The translations under genes and the position numbers were made by a program. From an uncultured Eubacteriales bacterium (GTDB lineage: Bacteria > Bacillota > Clostridia > Oscillospirales > Oscillospiraceae): DNA of 10,881 nt. Every line of letters begins with the position of its first letter. The stretch's first letter is position 1. The DNA lies in NCBI GenBank assembly GCA_900553805.1, contig USEU01000064.1, forward strand, positions 1 through 10,881, written 5' to 3'. This document shows, piece by piece, positions 5,847 through 10,881 of the stretch. The notes under the pieces were generated by a model. The model did no database searches. It was not told where the DNA came from and was given only the letters and a program-made list of their open reading frames with translations.

Positions 5847-6518
5847 TTATCCTTCCTCCTTTGGAATAAAGATCACCTGGCTGCCCACCACGGCCAGCAG
5901 GAAGGTATCCTCCTGTGCCGCGTCGTGCTGGCGCAGGGTCTGGCGCACCCATGGCTCGTCCCGGCCGCAGAGGGTCAGGTTCTGCCGCAGGAGCACCCCG
6001 TCCTCGATGAGGGTGACGGGCATTTTCTGGGGCGGCACCTGCTGCCCCGCGTCCTTGGCGGAGGCGGGGCGCTCCTGGGGATAGGGAAAGACGGACAGGG
6101 TGCCGTCGGTTTCCAGAATGGCAAACTGCACCTGGCGCACATCCAGCACGTCCTTGGCCCGCAGATGACCCATCAGCTCATCCAGGGTGATCCTGGTCTG
6201 CCGCAGGCGGTTCTGCAAAATGCGGCCGTTGTCAATCAGAATGACGGGCTTTCCGCACAAGAGCTGCCGGAATACGGTGCTGCGCAGGGTGCCCCAGGAC
6301 AGCACCAGCTCCACGCCCAGCACCGTCAGAATGGGCACCAGGCCGGAAAACAGAGGGATGCCCCCATCCTGCATGGGGATGGAGGCCAGGTTCGCCACCA
6401 GCATGGTCACCACGAATTCCGCCGGTTCCATCTGCCCGATCTGCCGCTTGCCCATGAGCCGGATCACCAGGATCAGCACCAGATACAGGACCAGCGTGCG
6501 CAAATAGGATAAAATCAC
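5847..6518 (-). CDS. DUF421 (YetF-like) membrane protein
   Basis: A protein of about 223 residues with three hydrophobic segments in its first 80 residues and a soluble C-terminal domain. Typical DUF421 landmarks are RTLVLYLVLILVIRLMGKRQ, the MEPAEFVVTMLVANLASIPM stretch, GKPVILIDNG, and LDELMGHLRAKDV. The GTG at 6518 is preferred since GAGGTG lies 6 bases upstream; a GTG at 6527 would add three residues without a clear ribosome binding site. It is the first gene of a pair with the DUF4363 gene, divergent from the deacetylase. Related YetF-type proteins of Bacillus have been linked to the spore membrane, which would fit the neighbouring sporulation genes, but the role here is not shown by the sequence. 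Confidence 0.88.
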   Translation of the reverse strand: MILSYLRTLVLYLVLILVIRLMGKRQIGQMEPAEFVVTMLVANLASIPMQDGGIPLFSGLVPILTVLGVELVLSWGTLRSTVFRQLLCGKPVILIDNGRILQNRLRQTRITLDELMGHLRAKDVLDVRQVQFAILETDGTLSVFPYPQERPASAKDAGQQVPPQKMPVTLIEDGVLLRQNLTLCGRDEPWVRQTLRQHDAAQEDTFLLAVVGSQVIFIPKEEG

Positions 6519-6556
6519 CTTGTTCACCTCGCAGAAAGCATTCCCAGTTTCGGGCG

Positions 6557-6585
6557 GAATATCCCGCAGGCGGCCCTCATAGGCT
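6557..6585 (+). promoter_or_regulatory. Possible sigma-E type sporulation promoter
   Basis: GAATATC (6557-6563) matches the sigma-E -35 KMATATT at 6 of 7 positions. CATAGGCT (6578-6585) matches the CATA-N3-T core of the -10 after a 14-base spacer, the usual spacing. Transcription would begin near 6592, giving a very short leader before GGAGG at 6596. The -35 lies in an imperfect palindrome (GCGGAATATCCCGC), so its complement could also serve the divergent DUF421 gene. This is a motif match only. Confidence 0.4.
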
Positions 6586-6607
6586 GGTGGGGAATGGAGG
6601 AATGCAT

Positions 6608-7387
6608 ATGCGCAGACGGGACTGGGTGATTTTGGCGCTGGCGCTGCTGGTGGCCGGGGCGGCGGCCTTTGGGGTCATGCGGGGGGCGGTGCTGCAAACC
6701 GGCTCCTGGGGGCTGTCCTTCCGGGAGCCGGGGGTTGCCCCCATCGGCAACGCCGGGGTGGATCAGCTGCGGGCGCTGGACGCGGCGTACCTGGGGGATA
6801 CAAGCGAAAGGGTGATCTACCTGACCTTTGACGCGGGCTATGAAAACGGCTGCACAGAGCAAATTCTGGACGTGCTGAAAAAGCATCAGGTACCCGCCGC
6901 CTTTTTCCTGGTCGGCTCCTACATCCGCCAGCACCCCGATCTGGTGCGCCGCATGGAGGCCGAGGGGCACACGGTGGGCAATCACACCATGCACCACTAC
7001 GACATGAGCAAGATCTCTGATCCCGACGCCTTTCGGAAGGAGCTGGAGGATCTGGAGGCCATTTATCAGCAGATCGTGGGCAAGCCCATGGAAAAATTCT
7101 ACCGCCCGCCCCAGGGAATTTACAGCGAGGAGAATTTGAAGCAGGCCCAGGCGCTGGGGTACAAGACGGTATTCTGGAGCCTGGCCTATGTGGACTGGAA
7201 GCAGGATTCCCAGCCCAGCCACGAGGCGGCCTTCGGCAAGCTCATCCCCCGCATCCACCCCGGCGCGGTGGTGCTGCTGCACTCCACCAGCCAGACCAAC
7301 GCCGAAATTCTGGACGAGCTGCTGACCCGCTGGGAAGCCCTGGGCTACCGCTTCGCCCCGATCGCAGAGCTGTTTGGCCGGGGATAA
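6608..7387 (+). CDS. PdaA-like polysaccharide deacetylase, probable sporulation
   Basis: A 259-residue protein with an N-terminal membrane anchor or signal (WVILALALLVAGAAAFGV) and a NodB/polysaccharide deacetylase domain from about residue 67. Family motifs are TFDAGYENG (about 73-81) with the catalytic Asp75, HTMHH (126-130) giving the metal-binding His126 and His130, RPPQG (166-170), and LLHS with His225. The TFDAGYENG form, in place of TFDDG, is typical of PdaA-type enzymes that de-N-acetylate muramic acid on the way to muramic delta-lactam of the spore cortex. The ATG at 6608 was chosen because GGAGG lies 7 bases upstream; the GTG at 6587 has no site. A sigma-E-like promoter match lies just upstream. 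Substrate is inferred; another peptidoglycan or polysaccharide deacetylase role is possible. Confidence 0.87.
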   Translation: MRRRDWVILALALLVAGAAAFGVMRGAVLQTGSWGLSFREPGVAPIGNAGVDQLRALDAAYLGDTSERVIYLTFDAGYENGCTEQILDVLKKHQVPAAFFLVGSYIRQHPDLVRRMEAEGHTVGNHTMHHYDMSKISDPDAFRKELEDLEAIYQQIVGKPMEKFYRPPQGIYSEENLKQAQALGYKTVFWSLAYVDWKQDSQPSHEAAFGKLIPRIHPGAVVLLHSTSQTNAEILDELLTRWEALGYRFAPIAELFGRG

Positions 7388-7428
7388 AAATTTGGTTGCA
7401 GGGGACCGGAAGCGTGTACCGTTTTAAG

Positions 7429-7499
7429 TAAGGCAGCACCGCACAATTTGGCAAAAAGACGGCTGCGGCTCGCAGACACAATTGCGCGGTGTTGCCTTA
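7429..7499. repeat. ACAATT palindromic element, copy 1 (end of spoIIE)
   Basis: The 20-bp arms 7429-7448 (TAAGGCAGCACCGCACAATT) and 7480-7499 pair at 18 of 20 positions around a 31-base centre. The right arm contains the spoIIE stop codon (7497-7499). On the minus strand CTGCG-AGC-CGCAG (7475-7463) is followed five bases later by TTTTT (7457-7453), so the element may end spoIIE transcription. About 45 bases from GGCAAAAA to GGTG...CC match 10018-10061 closely. The bases 7388-7428, after the deacetylase gene, show no convincing terminator of their own. Confidence 0.75.
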
Positions 7500-9320
7500 A
7501 GCCTCCTTGCGCTTCATGCGGATGACCACGGCGGTGGCGTCGTCGGGCTGGGCGCCGGTGCGCAGGATCTGGGCCGCCAGGTCGCCGGGCGGAGTGTCGC
7601 AGGCGATCCTGGCCCAGGCGGAGGCGTTGGCGGTGCCGATGCCGTCGCTGAGCAGCAGCAGGGTATCGCCGGGGAGCAGATGGACGCGGCTCACCGATTC
7701 CCGCCCCTGGGTCACCCCCAGCCCCGGCGGCGGGCCGGAGGCGCCCACCTCCACCCCCCGGCGGCGGCGGATCAGCCAACTGGGCTGCGCCCCCCACTTA
7801 TACAGCCACACCCGCCCGGTGTCCGGGTGCAGCTCCGCCAGGTCCACGGTCACCGCGCCGCCCCGGCCCGTGAGGGCAAGCTGGCTGTTCACGCTGCCCA
7901 GGGCCGCGCCGGGGGACAGCCCGGAGCGGAGCATCTGGGTCATCAGGCCCGCCGCCTCCCGGCTCTCCGCCGCCGCCTCGCTGCCGGTGCCCATGCCGTC
8001 GCACAGCAGTACATAAAATTTTCCTCCCGGGGCGGCAAAGGCGGATACCCGGTCCCCGTCGGATTCCTGCTTGCTGCGGGAGCGGGCGGATACCTGCACC
8101 CGGTAGCGGGGGCGGGCGGGGTGCAGCCCGGGCAGCCGGTCGGCCAGCTCCCGCAGGGCGTCCGCCAGGAAGCCGTACTGCTGCACCAGGGCCAGCCGGT
8201 ACTCCTCCTGCTTGGCGCGGAACAGGTGCATCCGCTTCAGCATTTTCCGGGTGCTGCTCAGCTCCGGCATGACGGCGGCGGATTTGCGGCACAGGAAGGG
8301 GGCGTCCCCCTCCAGCATTTCCGCCGTCATGGTCTTCTGCTCCATGCAGCCGGTGCGGCAGGGGCAGACGCCGCAGGTGCCCCGGCGCAGCTCCTCGGTC
8401 AGCCCCGCCACGTCCGGCGGCGGCGACACCCAGTCCAGCAGCTGCCGCTGGAGCCGGGTCAGCACCCGGGCCGCACCCTCCAGCTGCACCTGGGCCGCCC
8501 CCACCCTGCCCCGCCGTGGGGGCGGCAGGGGGACCAGCGCGCCCGCCCAGCCCCCCAGCACGGCAAGAAGCAGGAGCTGCCACTGCCGGTTCTGGGTGAT
8601 GAGCATGAGCAGCACCAGCGACGCCGCCAGCGACGCGCCCCGGCAACACTCCTTTCCCGGGAAGATGCGGCTCAGATAATAATTCAAGGATGTACCCAGG
8701 GTCAGAAAATACCAGCCGCTGCCCAGGTCCGCTCCCAGCGAGACGGCCAGCGCGCCGGGCAGGGGCAGGGCCGCCGCGCCGAAGCCCCCCGCCAGGGCAG
8801 CCAGATTGGGACTGCGGCACCCCAGGGCCATGACCCCCGCCCCCCAGGTGAGGTATTTGGTCAGGGGGCTGTCCCAGGCGGCCAGCAGGGCGCTCAGCGA
8901 CGCCGCCAGCACCGTTCCCCCCAGGATCAGGCCGCCGGAGCCGAAAATCAGGCTGATCCCCGCCACCATGCAGATGCTCAGCGACGCCAGCCACAGCCGG
9001 GGCTGCTTTGCCGGGGTGAGCAGCGCCAGGATGAAGGCGCCCAGCACCCAGGCCGCCCCCTGCCAGCCCGCCCGGCCCCAGAAAAGCAGATATCCCGCCG
9101 CGCAGCCCACCGCCGCCGCGCAGCAACGCCAGCCCCGGAAGCGGGTCACCAGGCCCACCGCCGCCGGCTGCATCCGGCCCCACAGCTGCATCCCGCTGAG
9201 GACCATCCCGCCGCCGAAGCAGGCCGCCCCCGCCGAAAGCGCCCGCAGCGTCGGGTCCTCCCACACGCGCGCTCCTCCCCGCTTCACCCGCAGCAGCACC
9301 GTCTCCATCGATCCCAACAT
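7497..9320 (-). CDS. spoIIE: Stage II sporulation protein E, PP2C phosphatase
   Basis: A 607-residue membrane phosphatase expected to dephosphorylate SpoIIAA and so release sigma-F in the forespore, at the asymmetric septum. The first ~270 residues form many hydrophobic segments. A central region follows with a Cys cluster CGVCPCRTGC (about 316-325), then a PP2C domain with DGDRVSAF (about 421-428), LLCDGMGTG (438-446), LLLLSDGIGT (554-563) and QPDDATAVV (591-599), so metal-binding acidic residues are present. It is clearly shorter than Bacillus SpoIIE (about 827 residues), mostly in the central part. The ATG at 9320 has AGGA about 7 bases upstream; the ATG at 9308 is an alternative, and the 9413 start lacks support. 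It is a single gene running away from the rpsF operon. Its stop lies within a palindromic repeat arm. Confidence 0.92.
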   Translation of the reverse strand: MLGSMETVLLRVKRGGARVWEDPTLRALSAGAACFGGGMVLSGMQLWGRMQPAAVGLVTRFRGWRCCAAAVGCAAGYLLFWGRAGWQGAAWVLGAFILALLTPAKQPRLWLASLSICMVAGISLIFGSGGLILGGTVLAASLSALLAAWDSPLTKYLTWGAGVMALGCRSPNLAALAGGFGAAALPLPGALAVSLGADLGSGWYFLTLGTSLNYYLSRIFPGKECCRGASLAASLVLLMLITQNRQWQLLLLAVLGGWAGALVPLPPPRRGRVGAAQVQLEGAARVLTRLQRQLLDWVSPPPDVAGLTEELRRGTCGVCPCRTGCMEQKTMTAEMLEGDAPFLCRKSAAVMPELSSTRKMLKRMHLFRAKQEEYRLALVQQYGFLADALRELADRLPGLHPARPRYRVQVSARSRSKQESDGDRVSAFAAPGGKFYVLLCDGMGTGSEAAAESREAAGLMTQMLRSGLSPGAALGSVNSQLALTGRGGAVTVDLAELHPDTGRVWLYKWGAQPSWLIRRRRGVEVGASGPPPGLGVTQGRESVSRVHLLPGDTLLLLSDGIGTANASAWARIACDTPPGDLAAQILRTGAQPDDATAVVIRMKRKEA

Positions 9321-9577
9321 TCGCAAGTCCTGCCTTTCATTCGTGAATTTCCGGCCCACAGCAGCCTTGCGCGGGGGAAAAGCAGCATTTTTTACATTCC
9401 GAAATGGCAGCAAATCGCAACTTTTGGAATATAAAAGTATGGAATAATCCAGTCATTTTCCCGCATTTACCAAGCTCTGCCAGAGCTTTTCCTGCATTCT
9501 AGCACCGGCAAACAAAAGATGCAGTCGCAACGTGGAAAGCCGCTCCGAAAAGTTATGGCAATCTTTTCACGGAAGAC
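9321..9577 (-). other. Gene-free region upstream of spoIIE
   Basis: This ~257-base stretch should hold the spoIIE promoter. On the minus strand TTGGTA and GATTAT with an 18-base spacer form only a weak sigma-A match (about 9475-9446). A short palindrome AAGCTCTG-C-CAGAGCTT lies at 9472-9488, and TCGCAAC occurs twice on the plus strand (9415-9421 and 9525-9531). No clear Spo0A box was found by eye. No reading frame here is convincing. Confidence 0.35.
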
Positions 9578-9611
9578 AAAAACGCCCCCGGAAGAGGATT
9601 CTTCCGGGGGC
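9578..9611 (-). terminator. Rho-independent terminator of rpsF-ssb-rpsR
   Basis: On the minus strand GCCCCCGGAAG (9611-9601), loop AATCCT, CTTCCGGGGGC (9594-9584) form a perfect 11-bp stem followed by G and TTTTT (9582-9578). It begins 13 bases after the rpsR stop codon. Confidence 0.93.
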
Positions 9612-9624
9612 ATCATGTTCACAA

Positions 9625-9861
9625 TCAGTCAGTGACGTAGGGCAGCAGGGCGATCTGACGGGCGCGCTTGATGGCGGTGGTCAGGTCACGCTGATGGGCG
9701 GCGCAGGTGCCGGTGGTACGGCGGGGCAGGATCTTGCCGCGCTCGGACAGGTAACGGCGGAGCTTCGCGGTGTCCTTATAATCAATGCTGGTCACTTTAT
9801 CCACGCAGAACGCGCAAACCTTCTTACGCTTGCGCGGACGCATACGCTGTTCATTGGCCAT
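9625..9861 (-). CDS. rpsR: 30S ribosomal protein S18
   Basis: A 78-residue small-subunit protein that pairs with S6 on the 16S rRNA platform. The sequence [14 protein letters not shown] followed by the conserved [24 protein letters not shown] block is typical. C16, C19, C53 and H56 (CAFC and CAAH) form a possible zinc site, as in cysteine-containing S18 forms. GGAGGT lies 6 bases before the ATG at 9861. A longer in-frame start at 9954 would read out of the upstream palindromic element and lacks support. It is last in rpsF-ssb-rpsR and precedes the terminator. The 204-base gap from ssb is unusually long because an ACAATT-type element lies there. Confidence 0.96.
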   Translation of the reverse strand: MANEQRMRPRKRKKVCAFCVDKVTSIDYKDTAKLRRYLSERGKILPRRTTGTCAAHQRDLTTAIKRARQIALLPYVTD

Positions 9862-9903
9862 GGGGTTTACCTCCTTCGTAAGTTTCTTGATGAAAAAGTT
9901 CCG

Positions 9904-10063
9904 GGCATCACTGCACAATTTGGCAAGGAGCGTCAGCCAGGAATTTTGCCCCAATTCAAGGTTTCAAAAGTGCGGGAATACTGCATGTATTTCCCATTTT
10001 TGAAACTGCGGAAGTGAGGCAAAAGAACGGCTGAGGTCCGCCGACACAATTGTGTGGTGCCAC
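9904..10063. repeat. ACAATT palindromic element, copy 2 (between ssb and rpsR)
   Basis: The left end GGCATCACTGCACAATTTGGC (its start at 9904) and right end ACAATTGTGTGGTGCC (10046-10061) are imperfect inverted repeats. The right part (10018-10061) aligns with the first element (7450-7496). A ~95-base centre is added, holding a near-perfect hairpin: 9961-9981 pairs with 9987-10006 around TGCAT. On the minus strand CGGC...GCCG (10044-10029) followed by TTCTTTT could act as a terminator. The right end stops a few bases from the ssb stop codon (10066-10068). Confidence 0.68.
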
Positions 10064-10065
10064 CC

Positions 10066-10572
10066 TTAGAAGGGCAGTTGTGCGTCGTCGTCGTCCATCA
10101 TCGCGAAATCCGATGCGGGCGCGCTGGGAGCGGAATAGCTGCCGTAGCTGGGGGCCGGAGCATTGCCGTAGCCGGGAGCGGCGGGCGCGCTGCCATAGGT
10201 GGGCGCGGGGGCACTGCCGTAGGAGCCGGAATGCTGCTGGTCGCTGCTGCGCTTGCTGTCGCCGAAGTAGACATTGTCTGCCACGATCTCCGCGGTGCGA
10301 CGCTTGTTGCCGTCCTTATCCGTCCAGCTGCGGATCTGGAGCCGGCCGGATACCACCGCCATGCTGCCCTTGGTGAAGTACTTGGAGACGAATTCTCCCG
10401 TAGAACGCCAGGCGACACAGTCGATGAAATCGGTTTCCCGTTCTCCGCCATCCTTGGGGCTGAAGTCGCGGTCCACAGCCACAGAGAAGCTGGTGACGGC
10501 GATCCCGCTGCCGGTGCGGCGCAGCTCGGGGTCACGGGTCAGGCGACCCATGACAACAATGTGGTTGAGCAT
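10066..10572 (-). CDS. ssb: Single-stranded DNA-binding protein
   Basis: A 168-residue SSB that coats single-stranded DNA in replication, repair and recombination. The OB fold occupies about residues 1-105, with the usual opening MLNHIVVMGRLTRDPELR, the core TDFIDCVAWR and the strand VSGRLQIRSWTDKDG. A flexible linker of YGSAPAP-like repeats (about 118-150) leads to the acidic tail DDDDAQLPF, the partner-binding tip, so the protein is complete. The ATG lies 4 bases after the rpsF stop; GGAGGAG in the end of rpsF sits 7 bases upstream, so translation is coupled. The stop codon is a few bases from a palindromic element that separates it from rpsR. Confidence 0.96.
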   Translation of the reverse strand: MLNHIVVMGRLTRDPELRRTGSGIAVTSFSVAVDRDFSPKDGGERETDFIDCVAWRSTGEFVSKYFTKGSMAVVSGRLQIRSWTDKDGNKRRTAEIVADNVYFGDSKRSSDQQHSGSYGSAPAPTYGSAPAAPGYGNAPAPSYGSYSAPSAPASDFAMMDDDDAQLPF

Positions 10573-10576
10573 AAAA

Positions 10577-10873
10577 TTACTCCTCCACAGCGGTGGTCAG
10601 GCAGCGCAGGACGCCTTCGGTGATCTTCATCACACGCTCCAGCTCTGCGGGGAACTCGGGCTTGCACTCGATGTTCATCAGAACATAGTAGCCCTCGACC
10701 AGGTCGTTGACAGGGTATGCAAGACGACGCTTGCCCCACTCATCGATGCTGGACAGAGTACCCTCCGCCTCCACCATTGCCTTGAACTTTTCCACAAGTG
10801 CTGCGATGCCCTCCTCGCCCTGGGCAGGGTCGATGATGTAGAGCACCTCATACTTACCGGTGATCTTAGCCAT
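10577..10873 (-). CDS. rpsF: 30S ribosomal protein S6
   Basis: A 98-residue small-subunit protein that binds S18 and the central domain of 16S rRNA. KYEVLYIIDP near the N-terminus, the EWGKRRLAYPVNDLVEGYYVLMNIE block and a short acidic end VEE fit bacterial S6. Length is normal. The ATG at 10873 is visible 8 bases from the window edge, so the ribosome binding site and operon promoter lie outside. It is first of rpsF-ssb-rpsR, with a 4-base gap to ssb. Confidence 0.96.
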   Translation of the reverse strand: MAKITGKYEVLYIIDPAQGEEGIAALVEKFKAMVEAEGTLSSIDEWGKRRLAYPVNDLVEGYYVLMNIECKPEFPAELERVMKITEGVLRCLTTAVEE

Positions 10874-10881
10874 GTTGATTG

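Noticed and set aside
9321..9413. Longer SpoIIE start at 9413
   Set aside because: No ribosome binding site, and the added residues are polar and unlike the family; 9320 has AGGA at a proper distance.
7482..9434. Long plus-strand open frame of 650 codons opposite spoIIE
   Set aside because: The translation is low-complexity (Gln, His, Arg, Pro, Ala rich) and is the mirror of a well-supported GC-rich gene; no ribosome binding site or domain.
9862..9954. N-terminal extension of S18 starting at 9954
   Set aside because: The extra 31 residues read out of the palindromic element; GGAGGT 6 bases before the ATG at 9861 and the normal S18 length fix the start.
9862..10020. Separate promoter for rpsR in the ssb-rpsR gap
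   Set aside because: TTGAAA and TTGAAT occur on the minus strand, but no -10 at acceptable spacing could be found.

Overview
The window looks like chromosomal DNA from a GC-rich, endospore-forming Clostridia species, most likely an Oscillospiraceae-type gut bacterium. The evidence is strong GGAGG-type ribosome binding sites, rho-independent terminators, a T-box leader, a spoIIE gene, a PdaA-type deacetylase, the rpsF-ssb-rpsR order, and GC-rich dispersed hairpin repeats. The family placement is inference from gene content and repeat style; no species can be named.

Layout from left to right. (1) Bases 1-726 are an accessory patch. A small DUF559 (Vsr-like fold) nuclease gene on the minus strand sits between two inverted copies of a two-hairpin GC-rich repeat. 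A third copy follows, with a three-unit ~31-bp tandem array. (2) A solitary minus-strand AAA ATPase/DUF4143 gene (727-1941) has a good sigma-A promoter, and a perfect 26-bp palindrome lies just upstream. (3) Bases 2042-2270 have no gene but hold a striking nested inverted repeat. (4) Bases 2271-5458 are a complete methionine ABC transporter operon: promoter, T-box leader, metN (TTG start), metI, a repeat-filled gap, metQ, terminator. (5) A minus-strand DUF421-DUF4363 pair (5466-6518) is divergent from a PdaA-like polysaccharide deacetylase (6608-7387) that carries a sigma-E-like promoter match. (6) spoIIE on the minus strand (7497-9320). (7) The minus-strand operon rpsF-ssb-rpsR (9625-10873) with its terminator.

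How the genes work together. MetN, MetI and MetQ form one importer; the leader senses uncharged tRNA, and the UGGU bulge plus an ATG specifier point to methionine. SpoIIE, the PdaA-like enzyme and perhaps the DUF421/DUF4363 membrane pair fit a sporulation neighbourhood. The ribosomal/SSB operon is housekeeping.

The most unusual content is non-coding. There are two dispersed structured repeat families. One is the two-hairpin repeat at 2-82, 481-538, 574-712, 4318-4364 and 4502-4553, whose first stem changes sequence but keeps its pairing. The other is an ACAATT-containing palindrome that abuts the stop codons of spoIIE and ssb; the second copy separates ssb from rpsR. No CRISPR array, tRNA, rRNA or insertion sequence transposase was seen.
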